Shown: positions 34,357 to 44,235, counted from the stretch's first letter. The stretch is 64,000 nt of DNA from an uncultured Candidatus Melainabacteria bacterium (GCA_934726055.1 CAKVCZ010000007.1:50404-114403), one strand, 5' to 3'. Notes: a model not told the origin generated them from the sequence alone. Translations and numbers: made by a program.

Positions 34357-35523
34357 ATGGCAAAAAAGAAACCACCTGAAGAACACGTAAACTTAGAGAG
34401 ATGGCTCGTTTCATACGGAGACTTTATGACACTTCTATTAGCAACTTTCGTTGTATTGTACGCTCTTTCTCAGGTTGATATTGCAGAATTTTCAAAATTA
34501 GAAGAAAGCATAAAAAAAGCTTTTAATGCTCCTAGTCTTTTAGAGGGTTCAGAGAATATTTTAGACGGTTCTGAAAGTATTTTTGATGCACAGTCTGCGG
34601 ATTCAGTTATTGAACCTTTAATGTTGGAATATATGAGCCAACGTTATGAATCTAACGCATTTAACCAGATTAAAGAATCCATTAATGAATTAACTAAAAA
34701 TGGAGATTTAGAAGGTGTCAATGCTAAAATAACAGAAACAGGATTATTGATAACCTTTAAAGAAGATTTGTTATTTTTCTCAGCTTCAGCAGCATTAACT
34801 GATAGGGCAATGGCAACCTTAGATAAAGTTGGAGCGTTAATAAGTCAACAGTTTGCTATGCACAATATAAGAGTTGAGGGTCACACAGATAACCAACCAA
34901 TTAATACTATAATGTTCCCTTCAAATTGGGAATTATCTACTGCACGTTCAAGTGCAATTATCAGATATTTCTTAACCCGTTTTAAATTTATTCCAGGTAT
35001 ATTTACAGCAGTAGGTTATAGTGATACTCGTCCGATAGAAGATAACAAAACACCTGAAGGTCGAGAAAAGAACCGACGTGTAGAAATTTTAATACTAAAA
35101 AATAAATACAAACAATTTGAACATCCTTCAAATACACTTATTAAACAACCCAAAAAAGTTCAAGAAGAATTCCAAAAACAAAGGATGGAAGCACTTGATG
35201 TTGTTAAAAATGATAATAAAGAATTAACAAAATTAAAAGTACGTTCTTCTTTAGAAAAGCCGGTAGAAAAGGCTGTACCAACAAAATTACCAAAAGAAAA
35301 ACCTCAAAATGAAGAAAAAACACTTTCAATAAAAAATAAATCACTATATGAACAAGCAACCGTAAAACAAAATGAAAAAGCTAATACAAACAGCAATCCA
35401 AACGCAAATAGTGATGAAATAAAAAACAAAAATCAAGATGATAATTTCTTGAATAATTTTTCAAAATCAAAGATACTACAAAAAGATATAAACGATCAAT
35501 TTGAACCGACAGGACAACAGTAA
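34357..35523 (+). CDS. motB: Flagellar motor stator protein MotB
   Basis: 388 aa. A single helix after a short cytoplasmic tail contains the ion-carrying Asp (SYGDFMTLLLATFVVLYALS, Asp22). An OmpA-like peptidoglycan-binding domain follows (about 130-250): VEGHTDNQPI, NWELSTARSSAIIRYFL, GREKNRRVEIL. The extra C-terminal 130 residues are Lys/Asn/Glu-rich and disordered, longer than in most MotB. The stop overlaps the start of the next gene (TAATG). Confidence 0.95.
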   Translation: MAKKKPPEEHVNLERWLVSYGDFMTLLLATFVVLYALSQVDIAEFSKLEESIKKAFNAPSLLEGSENILDGSESIFDAQSADSVIEPLMLEYMSQRYESNAFNQIKESINELTKNGDLEGVNAKITETGLLITFKEDLLFFSASAALTDRAMATLDKVGALISQQFAMHNIRVEGHTDNQPINTIMFPSNWELSTARSSAIIRYFLTRFKFIPGIFTAVGYSDTRPIEDNKTPEGREKNRRVEILILKNKYKQFEHPSNTLIKQPKKVQEEFQKQRMEALDVVKNDNKELTKLKVRSSLEKPVEKAVPTKLPKEKPQNEEKTLSIKNKSLYEQATVKQNEKANTNSNPNANSDEIKNKNQDDNFLNNFSKSKILQKDINDQFEPTGQQ

Positions 35524-36146
35524 TGGAATATTTTGTTGGAATATCTATGAGCAGCACATCTACGGTAGAAACAGGTGTGGTTGTATTGGATAATCAAGGT
35601 AAAATAATTTTAGTAGATAAATTGTATAAAATGAAAGACATTCAGTTCTTTCTTGATAATTTTTCTTCATTGCGACAATCACATATAGCCATCTCATTAC
35701 CTTGGGATAATTCTATGCTGGAAGGGAAATGGAGAATTTTATCAAAACCATATCAAATGGTTAACACAAATGAAAATTTGCCAAATCGTGATAATTGGAC
35801 TCAAAGATATGCAACTCGTGGTTGTGAATATTATCGTTCCCTTGTTGATAAAGGTATAGATATTTGTCGTTTTGAATTGTATTTAACAAGACAAAAACTT
35901 AATTTAAGCTCATACTACAAAGAGCGTACACCAGCCGACTGCAAATTTTTGCAAAATGCTTTAAAAACAGAATATCAATTTGTAGATTTACCTGCAAATA
36001 TGATGCCAATGAGTCAATTAGAAGCAATTGTAGGGGCTCTAATTATGCAAGAACGTGCAAACAATTCAGAAAATATTGAAAAATTATTTGAATTTGGCAA
36101 TATCGATGTAATTAATCTAAAAAATAAAATTGTAACAAATTTGTAA
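35523..36146 (+). CDS. Hypothetical protein translationally coupled to motB
   Basis: 207 aa. It begins MEYFVGISMSSTSTVETGVV; alternating strands and an acidic site in HIAISLPWDNSMLEGKWRI hint at an RNase H-like (DUF429-type) fold, and ends with a helix LEAIVGALIMQERA. That fold is a guess from the strand pattern. Its start codon overlaps the motB stop by one base, so it is made together with the stator. The role is unknown. Confidence 0.75.
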   Translation: MEYFVGISMSSTSTVETGVVVLDNQGKIILVDKLYKMKDIQFFLDNFSSLRQSHIAISLPWDNSMLEGKWRILSKPYQMVNTNENLPNRDNWTQRYATRGCEYYRSLVDKGIDICRFELYLTRQKLNLSSYYKERTPADCKFLQNALKTEYQFVDLPANMMPMSQLEAIVGALIMQERANNSENIEKLFEFGNIDVINLKNKIVTNL

Positions 36147-36220
36147 TAATATTCTGCATGCTAGCAAATTTTGAAAATTTTAGACTTTATAACATTGTAG
36201 TGTTTAGTTAGAAAGGTTAA

Positions 36221-37186
36221 GTGTATCCTGTTATGATGATTAATCCAATTCAAGCATACGGCATGGCACCTATGTACACAATCCGAATAGACATGGTTCC
36301 AATGACAATGCCGCAACAGGTAAATCAAGGTCAAAATAAACAAGTTAATGAAGTTATGCCTCAACCGGTTGTTTATTCTATACCTCAAGTATCTGTGTTT
36401 GAAAAAGAAAAAATTGAATCAAAAAATACTGAAGTAAAAAAAGCTGAAGTAGAAAATGTTCAAGAGAAACAAATTGAAAACAAGAATGTGGAAAAGAAAC
36501 AAGTTGAAGATAAAAAACAAGAAACAACAGTAGCCCAAGCACTTGCAGCACAGGCAATGGTTCAACCTGCACAGACAACTCAAGCTCAAGTTGCAGAAGC
36601 TGCACCTAAAAAAGATATTGAAGAACCTAAAAAAGTAGTAAATAAACGTCCAGAAATAGTAAAACCTGAAGAAATGAAGACTGCTATTGATATAGATGGT
36701 TTGCTTTCGATTCTAAACAGTCCTGATTACGAAGATCAAGCTGATGCAATGGAAGCTATTTCAGAAGTTGTAAAATATGCTCCTGACAGAGCAGGTGAGT
36801 TATTTGATAAAAAAGTTGTAGATTCTCTACAAGATATCGCAAACAAAGATACTTCAAAATTAGATGCAAAAGAAAAAGCATCTGCGGATAGAAATAAAGA
36901 ATATGCAATGTTTACAATTGCTTCGTTACAAAAGCACTATTCAGATGAAGTTCAAAGCATGACTAATCAAACTGTTCCTGTGAAAGAACTGTTTGGTATG
37001 AAAACAATCATAAATGGACTAAAAAATGCAAGTGCAAGTATTAGAGAAGCAGCTGTTGCAGCTTTAGGTCATATCAAAAAGCCTGAATATAAATTAGAAT
37101 TAGGAAATATATTCAAAAGTGCAAAACAAGATTCTGCACAAAATGTTCAAAAACAAGCAGATAAACAATTACAAGCTATGGCTTAG
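36221..37186 (+). CDS. HEAT/ARM-repeat protein with disordered N-terminus
   Basis: 321 aa. Residues 1-60 are Met/Pro/Gln-rich, 60-150 are Lys/Glu/Val/Gln repeats (KKQVEDKKQETTVAQ), and 155-321 form a helical repeat domain with one clear HEAT unit (SIREAAVAALGHIKKPEYKL). GTG at 36221 is chosen because GAAAGG lies five bases upstream; ATG at 36233 is an alternative. No signal peptide. A protein-binding role is likely. Confidence 0.75.
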   Translation: MYPVMMINPIQAYGMAPMYTIRIDMVPMTMPQQVNQGQNKQVNEVMPQPVVYSIPQVSVFEKEKIESKNTEVKKAEVENVQEKQIENKNVEKKQVEDKKQETTVAQALAAQAMVQPAQTTQAQVAEAAPKKDIEEPKKVVNKRPEIVKPEEMKTAIDIDGLLSILNSPDYEDQADAMEAISEVVKYAPDRAGELFDKKVVDSLQDIANKDTSKLDAKEKASADRNKEYAMFTIASLQKHYSDEVQSMTNQTVPVKELFGMKTIINGLKNASASIREAAVAALGHIKKPEYKLELGNIFKSAKQDSAQNVQKQADKQLQAMA

Positions 37187-37210
37187 ATAATAAAGTTATA
37201 ATCCTAAAAT

Positions 37211-37237
37211 AAAAAGACACTATTTAAGTGTCTTTTT
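37211..37237. terminator. Bidirectional terminator
   Basis: AAAGACACT/AGTGTCTTT-type stem with A and T runs on both sides, between convergent genes ending at 37186 and 37220. Confidence 0.85.
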
Positions 37238-37492
37238 ATTTTGCAACTTATCAGTATTAAATTTTCTTTTTGGTGCAACCTGCTCATTGTTGTTACGAGA
37301 ATTATCTCGAATACTTTTTTCGTTAAATTTACGTTGTTTCAAAATTTCATTGTTTATCTCAGGTGATTGATTATCATAAAACAAATCTTTTATAGCACAT
37401 GCACCACCGGTAACAGAGCATTTTGGATAAGCAAAAGAACCTTGAGAAGATAACACTAATAAACTGATTAAAAATACAAATAAATATTTCAT
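37220..37492 (-). CDS. Small secreted protein, 90 aa
   Basis: Signal peptide MKYLFVFLISLLVLSSQG followed by SFA, then a mature part with two cysteines (CSVTGGAC), probably disulfide-linked, and a long Asn/Lys/Arg-rich tail. The start at 37492 is preferred over 37570 because it begins the signal peptide. No family recognised. Confidence 0.6.
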   Translation of the reverse strand: MKYLFVFLISLLVLSSQGSFAYPKCSVTGGACAIKDLFYDNQSPEINNEILKQRKFNEKSIRDNSRNNNEQVAPKRKFNTDKLQNKKTLK

Positions 37493-37575
37493 ATACCCTA
37501 CCATATAACCTACATGATTAGTATAAACAACAAAACTATAAAAAACATTAAACGAAATAGCTAAGTTCAATGAAA

Positions 37576-39228
37576 CTAATTAGTCATTAGTAGCGATTTT
37601 GCAAACTCTAATGAAGATTCTGACGTATCACCTGAAGCTAAACTTGCAAGAGCATTAACTCGTTCATTATCATTTAATACTTTTATTTCAACATTTGTAA
37701 TATCTTCTTGCTTTTTACTTACAAGAAAATGTTTATTTGCCTTTGCAGCAATAATTGCTTGGTGAGTAATTAAAATAATCTGTCTGTACTTTGCCAACTG
37801 AGCAATTTCATCTGCTACACTTTGAGCAGCCTTACCTGAAATTCCGGTATCAATTTCATCAAAAATAACGGTATCAATATCATCCGATTTCGCAAAAATA
37901 GTCTTTATTGCAAGCATTACTCTTGAAATTTCACCACCTGATGCAACTTTCGCTAAAGGCATTAAATCTTGCGATACATTTGTTGAAATATAAAATTCTA
38001 CACTATCTTTTCCCTGATTTGACAACTCAACAGGTGTTAATCTAATTTCAAATCTTGATTTAGCAAGTTCTAATTTTTCCAATTCATCAACAACCAATTG
38101 AGATAAGACTTCAGCATAATTCTTACGCTTTTGAGAAATATCTTCCGCTAAATTATTTAATTCTTTTAATACCTTATTAATTTCTTGCTCGATTTCGTTT
38201 ACTGAATTTTCCGCTGACTCAATAGATTTTAATTCCTTAGAAAATTTATCGCATGAACACATAACTTCTTCTAAAGAATTCCCATATTTACGTTTTAATT
38301 TATCTAATAAATATAAACGTTCTTGAACGTAATTTAATCTTTCAGTATCATTTGATATTGATTGCGAGTATTCACGTAAGTTCGAGGACAACTCTCTTGC
38401 AATTTCAGCGAATTCAACTACGTTTGATTCAATACTTTCAAGAGAATTATCGTAATTTACTGCTTTTGATAAATCAGATTTTATTTGCATAATTGCATCT
38501 AACATTGAATTATCATCACCATTTAAAGCCCAATAAGCCCCGTATGTGAGCTCTTTTAACTTTTCAGTATTTTGCAAAACACTTAATTCATTTTCAAGTT
38601 CTTTATCTTCCTCTGTATTACTAATTTGTGCACTCTCAATTTCTTCAATTTGAAATTTTAAAAATTCAATTTGAGAATCTGTCGCATCCGATTTTAACTT
38701 TGCCTCATCCAGTCTATGCAATAAACTCTGATAATTTTTAAATAACTCTTTGTACTTATCCAATTCTTCACCATAAAAATCTCTTGCATAGTTATCTAAT
38801 AAACTAATGTGAGATTTCGGCTGCATAAATGCATACGTTTGATGCTGCGAATGTATATCCAAACATAGTTCTTTTAATTCTTTTACAAAGTTTTGATTTA
38901 CCAGAGTCCCATTAATGCGAGTTCTTGATGAAGTGGGCATTATTTCTCTAACTAAAATATTTTCCTCTGAATAATCAATCTCGTTTTCTTTAAACAAATC
39001 AACAAGTTTAGGATTCTTAGAATTAATAAATAATTCAACAATAGCTTTTTCCGAACCTTTTTTTATCAAATCTGAAGACACTTTGGCACCAAAAGCAATG
39101 TCAATTGCATTTATCAAAATACTTTTTCCTGCACCGGTTTCACCTGTGATAACATTTAGATTATTTGAGAAATCAACAGTTAAATCATCTATTAATATAT
39201 AATTTTTTACATGAATTGATTTTATCAT
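37576..39228 (-). CDS. recN: DNA repair protein RecN
   Basis: 550 aa from the ATG at 39228. SMC-like ATPase: Walker A TGETGAGKS near residue 33, long coiled coil (about 150-370), ABC signature ASGGEISRVMLAIK near 435 and Walker B VIFDEIDTGI near 465. It acts in double-strand break repair. The start overlaps the nadK stop as ATGA, so the two genes are translationally coupled, the common nadK-recN pair. Confidence 0.95.
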   Translation of the reverse strand: MIKSIHVKNYILIDDLTVDFSNNLNVITGETGAGKSILINAIDIAFGAKVSSDLIKKGSEKAIVELFINSKNPKLVDLFKENEIDYSEENILVREIMPTSSRTRINGTLVNQNFVKELKELCLDIHSQHQTYAFMQPKSHISLLDNYARDFYGEELDKYKELFKNYQSLLHRLDEAKLKSDATDSQIEFLKFQIEEIESAQISNTEEDKELENELSVLQNTEKLKELTYGAYWALNGDDNSMLDAIMQIKSDLSKAVNYDNSLESIESNVVEFAEIARELSSNLREYSQSISNDTERLNYVQERLYLLDKLKRKYGNSLEEVMCSCDKFSKELKSIESAENSVNEIEQEINKVLKELNNLAEDISQKRKNYAEVLSQLVVDELEKLELAKSRFEIRLTPVELSNQGKDSVEFYISTNVSQDLMPLAKVASGGEISRVMLAIKTIFAKSDDIDTVIFDEIDTGISGKAAQSVADEIAQLAKYRQIILITHQAIIAAKANKHFLVSKKQEDITNVEIKVLNDNERVNALASLASGDTSESSLEFAKSLLMTN

Positions 39229-40043
39229 ACGTTTTTTGGTGCAACTCCCCAATTAAGTTTATTTCTTAACACCGAATAAAAGACATCATCGTGAAGAAGT
39301 GTCAAATGAGCAAAATTATCAGACTTTTCAATCAAAACTGATTTTCCAACCTCAACACTATCTGCACCATCAATAATTAAATTAAAACCTCTTACATCAT
39401 CTTCAAAGGATGTTATTTCGATTTTTTCATCCGCAGGCACAACAATTGGTCTTGCAGTTAGTGTATGCGGACAAATTGGAACAATTTCAACAGCTTCTAA
39501 TTTTGGATATAAAACAGGCCCCCCTGCTGATAAACCATAAGCAGTTGAACCCGTTGGTGTAGAAACAATTAAACCATCCGCAATATAATCACAAACAAAC
39601 TTACCATTAATATTTAAAACAAATTTTGAAGAACGGGACGTAGAAAGTCCTTTCACAACAAAATCATTCAAGGCAGTAAATTCACCTGATTTTAACATTA
39701 AACGCTTTTGAACTGCATAATTTGATTCATATACTTTATCAATAGCCGGTAAAATTTCATCCGTATTAATTTGAGATAAAAAACCCAAACGTCCCAAATT
39801 GATACCTAAAACCGGAGTTTGCGACATTCCAAAAAATTTAGCGACATGTAAGATAGTTCCATCACCGCCAACAGCAAAAACAAAATCAAAACCATATTTC
39901 ATTTCTTTTAATTCTAAAACTTCAGGATTAGCACCTTTATCCATAAGACCTTGTTCTAAGGCTTGCAAAACCGGATAAGGATTTTTAACTTCCTCATTAA
40001 ATATAACTGCAATTTTTTTAGAATTAAAATCTAAAGAATCCAT
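39225..40043 (-). CDS. nadK: NAD kinase
   Basis: 272 aa. The GGDGTILHVAKFF motif near residue 56 is the ATP/NAD site, then NLGRLGFLSQ, and SARPIV-like TARPIVVPADEKIE and GSTAYGLSAGGPV near 155. It phosphorylates NAD to NADP. First gene of nadK-recN. Confidence 0.95.
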   Translation of the reverse strand: MDSLDFNSKKIAVIFNEEVKNPYPVLQALEQGLMDKGANPEVLELKEMKYGFDFVFAVGGDGTILHVAKFFGMSQTPVLGINLGRLGFLSQINTDEILPAIDKVYESNYAVQKRLMLKSGEFTALNDFVVKGLSTSRSSKFVLNINGKFVCDYIADGLIVSTPTGSTAYGLSAGGPVLYPKLEAVEIVPICPHTLTARPIVVPADEKIEITSFEDDVRGFNLIIDGADSVEVGKSVLIEKSDNFAHLTLLHDDVFYSVLRNKLNWGVAPKNV

Positions 40044-40099
40044 AATACAATTTTACATCGTAAAAAGCAATTTAACAAGTGTAGATAAAACAAAAAATA

Positions 40100-40136
40100 A
40101 AAAGAGCCAACTCCACAAAAGAGTCAGCTCTTTTTA
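40100..40136 (-). terminator. Terminator of gap
   Basis: AAAGAGC TGACTC ... GAGTTGGCTCTTT type stem (two bulges) followed by T on the minus strand, 15 bases after the gap stop. Confidence 0.85.
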
Positions 40137-40151
40137 CATATAATATTAAAA

Positions 40152-41156
40152 TTATAATTTTGAAGCAACCATGTAAGTTGTTTCTGCTAAACGAGTTGAG
40201 TAACCCATTTCATTATCATACCAAGAAATAATTTTAACTTGGTTTCCACCCATTACACGAGTTAATAGAGCATCAACTGTTGATGATTGAGAAGTTCCAA
40301 CGTAATCTGAAGATACTAGAGGTTCTTCTGTGTAGCATAAAACGTGTCCATCAGCACCTGCTTTTAATGCAGCATTAACTTCTTCTACTGTAACGTCTTT
40401 AGCTAATTCAAATACAACGTCAACTAAAGATACGTCTGGAGTAGGAACACGCATAGCAAAACCATCCAATTTACCTTTTAATTGAGGTAATACTAAAGCA
40501 ACTGCTTTTGCTGCACCTGTTTTAGTAGGAACAATGTTTAATGCACCAGCTCTAGCTCTACGAGGATCTTTGTGTCCTGCGTCTAAGATTCTTTGGTCGC
40601 CAGTGTATGAGTGAACTGTTGTCATCAAACCTTTTACGATACCAAATTTTTCATCAATAACTTTTGCAACTGGAGCTAAGCAGTTTGTTGTGCAAGATGC
40701 CATTGAAATTACATTGTGTTTTGCAGGATCATATTCATGATCATTTACACCTAAAACAATTGTTTTATCTTCGTTTGTTGCTGGAGCAGAAATAATAACT
40801 TTTTTAGCACCTGCTGTGATGTGAGCTTTTGCTTTTTCTGCATCTGTGAAGAAACCTGTTGATTCAACAACAACTTCAACACCTAAATCTTTCCAAGGTA
40901 ATTGTGCTGGATCTTTTTCTGCATAGAATTTAATCTTTTTACCGTTTACAATGATACCTTCATCATAAGCTTCAACAGTACCATCAAATTTACCCATAAC
41001 TGAGTCATATTTAAAAATTCTTGCTGCATCTTCAGGTTTTAAACCAGGGTCATTAATTGCAACATAATTAATTTTATCAAAGATACCTTCTCTGATAGCT
41101 GCTCTTAATGTGTTACGGCCAATTCTACCAAAACCGTTAATTGCTACGTTTACCAT
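40152..41156 (-). CDS. gap: Glyceraldehyde-3-phosphate dehydrogenase
   Basis: 334 aa, full length. NAD-binding start VAINGFGRIGRN, catalytic ASCTTNCLAP with Cys near residue 151, and the end YDNEMGYSTRLAET. It is the glycolytic enzyme; the Asp in AINDPG of the coenzyme loop favours NAD over NADP. AAAGGAG precedes the ATG and a strong promoter lies 42 bases upstream. Monocistronic between a promoter and a terminator. Confidence 0.97.
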   Translation of the reverse strand: MVNVAINGFGRIGRNTLRAAIREGIFDKINYVAINDPGLKPEDAARIFKYDSVMGKFDGTVEAYDEGIIVNGKKIKFYAEKDPAQLPWKDLGVEVVVESTGFFTDAEKAKAHITAGAKKVIISAPATNEDKTIVLGVNDHEYDPAKHNVISMASCTTNCLAPVAKVIDEKFGIVKGLMTTVHSYTGDQRILDAGHKDPRRARAGALNIVPTKTGAAKAVALVLPQLKGKLDGFAMRVPTPDVSLVDVVFELAKDVTVEEVNAALKAGADGHVLCYTEEPLVSSDYVGTSQSSTVDALLTRVMGGNQVKIISWYDNEMGYSTRLAETTYMVASKL

Positions 41157-41197
41157 ATTTTTTATCTCCTTTTAATATGTATCGTTTACTGTACTGT

Positions 41198-41226
41198 TAT
41201 ACCAAAAACAAAAAACATTATCAAGC
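41198..41226 (-). promoter_or_regulatory. Sigma-70 promoter of gap
   Basis: On the minus strand TTGATA, 17 bases, TATAAC, then a leader of about 35 bases to the AAAGGAG of gap. Confidence 0.8.
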
Positions 41227-41240
41227 AAATTAACAAATTC

Positions 41241-41939
41241 TTAACTATTTAAAGCGTTACGAACGTAGTAATTTTCATCTTTCGATAATTTTTCTTTTAT
41301 TGAATTTAATTCATCATCTGTGCATATTTTTGTCAGAAGCCTTGCACATTTTTCCCTAATTGTATATTCTTCTAATTCCGAACATTTTTTTATTATCTCT
41401 TTCAATTCACAATAATCTGCTTTTTGATAAAAAAATATTAAACCTTCAAGAGCCCAATATATTTTAAAAATTTGCTTATTTATTTTATACTTTTTATCTC
41501 TAAATGTAAAAGTTGAGAGTTCTTTTAATGCTTCATTTATTATTTTGAACAAACCTTCTGTATAAAACTTTGCAAACCTTGTATTTTCTATTAAATTATA
41601 CGCTGATAATATCGCTAATCTGCAAACATTTCCATCAATATCAATTGTTGCCTGAACAAATTTTTCATATAATTCAGGCTGAAAAAATAACTCCTGATTT
41701 TTTTGAGTAAACTCGGCAAGTTTCAATGCAACAACTTCTCTAATTTTTCCATCTACACCAACCAAATTTGAAAGTAATATTTTTACTTCTTCTTTTGTTA
41801 CAACACACTTCAAATTTAGTGCAGCAAACTGTTTTTGAATAACGTTGCCAGCATTTAGCAATTCAATTAAATCATCATGCACAAAATCTTTTCTGAATAA
41901 ATCCAATGCCTGATTAAATGTTTCAACTTCATTTTGCAT
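41241..41939 (-). CDS. HEAT-like helical protein, unknown
   Basis: 232 aa from the ATG at 41939. It is all-helical with repeats resembling HEAT units (CARLLTKICTDDELNSIKEK, VVALKLAEFTQKNQELF), without a signal peptide. No named family. TATAAT with an extended TG lies six bases before this ATG and there is no ribosome binding site, so a leaderless mRNA is likely; the alternative TTG at 41957 would lie upstream of that transcript start. Confidence 0.7.
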   Translation of the reverse strand: MQNEVETFNQALDLFRKDFVHDDLIELLNAGNVIQKQFAALNLKCVVTKEEVKILLSNLVGVDGKIREVVALKLAEFTQKNQELFFQPELYEKFVQATIDIDGNVCRLAILSAYNLIENTRFAKFYTEGLFKIINEALKELSTFTFRDKKYKINKQIFKIYWALEGLIFFYQKADYCELKEIIKKCSELEEYTIREKCARLLTKICTDDELNSIKEKLSKDENYYVRNALNS

Positions 41940-42052
41940 AAAAAAATTATAACACAACTAAACTAGCCTACGTGGGATATAAAAATAGTATGTATGTACG
42001 ATTAAAAATTTTTCAAAAAAATATATACTTCATAGAGTAGGAGAAATAAATT

Positions 42053-42235
42053 ATGAGTATATTAAATTCAATTAAAGATATTTTATCATTAAATGGTTCA
42101 ACTGATAGAAGAATCGGTTTATCAAGTTTTAAATCAGCAACAAAGACAATTGAAAATGCTACGGCACACATTCCATCAATTAGAACAAGTGAAATTAAAT
42201 TGTCAGACTTAATGCGAAGAACAAATATTTATTAA
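42053..42235 (+). CDS. Small conserved-looking protein, 60 aa, unknown
   Basis: Short polar protein beginning MSILNSIKDILSLNGSTDRR and ending in LMRRTNIY. Good signals show it is a real gene: TATACT (42023-42028), AGGAGAA ribosome binding site eight bases before the ATG, and a strong terminator directly after. No signal peptide or membrane helix. Function unknown. Confidence 0.65.
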   Translation: MSILNSIKDILSLNGSTDRRIGLSSFKSATKTIENATAHIPSIRTSEIKLSDLMRRTNIY

Positions 42236-42254
42236 GAAGAGAGAGAGAATAACA

Positions 42255-42293
42255 AAAAGGGTTGGATATCAAATGATATACCAACCTTTTTTA
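42255..42293 (+). terminator. Terminator after the 60-aa gene
   Basis: AAAAGGGTTGG-TATC / GATATACCAACCTTTT stem with a short loop and trailing T; also ends the convergent trpS transcript on the other side. Confidence 0.88.
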
Positions 42294-42309
42294 ATATTTA
42301 AAAATACTA

Positions 42310-43317
42310 TTAGTACATACCAATTATATTTCTCACATCATTAAGAACTTTTTTAGAAACATTTCTTGCTCTTTGTGTACCATCATCTAAAATTGCTTTT
42401 ACCTCATCAACGTGAGCCTCATAATATTTACGTTTTTCACGAATATCTTTAAAATATTCATTTACTTTTGCTGCAAGCTGACGTTTGCAATCTGCACAAC
42501 CTCTTTCACCTGCAATACATTCTTTTTCAATATCAGAAACTTCTTCTTCCACACCAAAAATTTGCCAATACTTAAATGCAACTTCACATTTGTCTGGATG
42601 TCCAGGGTCATCTTTTCTTGCTCTTGACCTGTCCGTAATACATTGCATAATCCTTTTTGTAGTTACTTCTTCCGTATCCGATATTTTAATATCATTATTG
42701 AAAGACTTACCCATTTTTGCACCGTCAACACCACAAATCAAAGAGCATTCATTCAATTTTGGTTGAGGTTCTACAAAATAATCGGTTTTGTAAACCTTAT
42801 TAAAACGTCTTACCATATCACGAGTAAGCTCCACATGAGCGACTTGATCTTTGCCAACAGGGACATAATGAGCATTGACAGCCATAATATCAGCACTCAT
42901 CAAAACAGGATATCCCATTAAACCAAAGCCTATTTGAGAATTTTGACCTTCTTTATTTTTCAATATTTTTGCCATATCTTTCAAGGTCGGATCACGCTCA
43001 ACCCAGTTTTGAGGTGTAACCATGCCTAAATATATATTCAATTCTGCTATTTCAGGTATAGTTGATTGAACAAATATTGTTGCCTTTTTAGGATCAATTC
43101 CACAAGCGAGCCAGTCTATAACAACATTTATAACATTTTCCTTTAATACATCTGTTTTATCATATCCTGTTGTTAATGCATGCCAATCAGCAACTGAAAA
43201 ATAACATTCAAAATTTTCTTGAAGTTGTTTCCAATTTTGAAGTACACCTAAATAATGACCAAGATGTAATCTTCCCGTAGGACGCATACCTGACATTATA
43301 CGTTTTTTTTCTTCCAT
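42310..43317 (-). CDS. trpS: Tryptophanyl-tRNA synthetase
   Basis: 335 aa. Class I signatures RPTGRLHLGHYLG (HIGH variant) and GAKMGKSFNND (KMSKS variant), plus the SADIMAVNAHYVPVG block. Charges tRNA-Trp. GGAGG precedes the ATG. An insertion CIAGERGCADCKRQLA near residue 280 carries three cysteines, seen in some bacterial TrpRS. Confidence 0.96.
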   Translation of the reverse strand: MEEKKRIMSGMRPTGRLHLGHYLGVLQNWKQLQENFECYFSVADWHALTTGYDKTDVLKENVINVVIDWLACGIDPKKATIFVQSTIPEIAELNIYLGMVTPQNWVERDPTLKDMAKILKNKEGQNSQIGFGLMGYPVLMSADIMAVNAHYVPVGKDQVAHVELTRDMVRRFNKVYKTDYFVEPQPKLNECSLICGVDGAKMGKSFNNDIKISDTEEVTTKRIMQCITDRSRARKDDPGHPDKCEVAFKYWQIFGVEEEVSDIEKECIAGERGCADCKRQLAAKVNEYFKDIREKRKYYEAHVDEVKAILDDGTQRARNVSKKVLNDVRNIIGMY

Positions 43318-43350
43318 TTATTTGCCTCCAAAATCATTTTAACAACAAAA

Positions 43351-44229
43351 TTACAGATTTACAATAAAATCTGCAATTCTTTTAATACACCAATCCATAT
43401 CCCAATGGCTACCTCGTTCTGCAAGATACAACTGCGAATTAAGTTTTCTTTCATATAATTCACGAGAATTTTTTGATGGAGAAACTCTGTCTGTTTTCGA
43501 ATGAACCAACAATATCGGACAATTCACCTGTGCAATCTTACCAATATTATCAAATTTTTGCATGAATTTAACATCTTTAAAATGGGATTTAATATATTTC
43601 CTTAACCAAACAATCTTTAATCGTCTAAAATAAAAACTCGCAACATCATACGCTGCTGTTTGAATATTTTTAATCGGAGATTGCAATATCAATGCCTTAA
43701 CCTCATTATTTACAGCAGTGTTCATTGCAACAGTAGTACCCAAAGAGTGCCCCCATAATATTACATCTTTACTTTTTACTCCAAACTCATCTAACTTTTC
43801 TAATGCAGCCTGAGCATCGTTAAAAATACCTTGCTCCGATGGTAATCCCCACGAGCGATAATGTCCGCGATAAGATAACATGAACACACCATATCCATTT
43901 TTTAATGCAAACTCAACCACGTCCTGATGTGCTAAAATAGATTCAGCCTGACCATGAAAATATAATATTGTGGGTTTTCCTTTTTGGGGCTCAACAAACC
44001 ATGCAAACAACCTTGCACAATCTTTTGAAACAAATCTAACCGTTTTAAACCTCTTTAATAAATTTCTATTAATTCGCTGTGCTCTAAACTTTGCAGGTTG
44101 AAATATCAAGTAATTTTCCATACCCATTCTGAAAAATCTAAAAAACTTTGATTCACCCATAAATAAAGGATAAATTGCAATATAAAAGACCTTTTTAAAT
44201 AACAACAAATAATACACAAATTTTTTCAT
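43351..44229 (-). CDS. Alpha/beta hydrolase (BEM46/ABHD13 type)
   Basis: 292 aa from the ATG at 44229. N-terminal hydrophobic segment (about 4-22, anchor). Oxyanion region LYFHGQAESI, nucleophile elbow ILWGHSLGTTVA near residue 150, Asp in LLVHSKTDRVSPS and terminal His in ERGSHWDMDW complete the triad. Substrate unknown. TATAAT lies six bases before the start with TTGGCA 18 bases further, and there is no ribosome binding site, so the mRNA is probably leaderless. Confidence 0.85.
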   Translation of the reverse strand: MKKFVYYLLLFKKVFYIAIYPLFMGESKFFRFFRMGMENYLIFQPAKFRAQRINRNLLKRFKTVRFVSKDCARLFAWFVEPQKGKPTILYFHGQAESILAHQDVVEFALKNGYGVFMLSYRGHYRSWGLPSEQGIFNDAQAALEKLDEFGVKSKDVILWGHSLGTTVAMNTAVNNEVKALILQSPIKNIQTAAYDVASFYFRRLKIVWLRKYIKSHFKDVKFMQKFDNIGKIAQVNCPILLVHSKTDRVSPSKNSRELYERKLNSQLYLAERGSHWDMDWCIKRIADFIVNL

Positions 44230-44235
44230 CTCACA

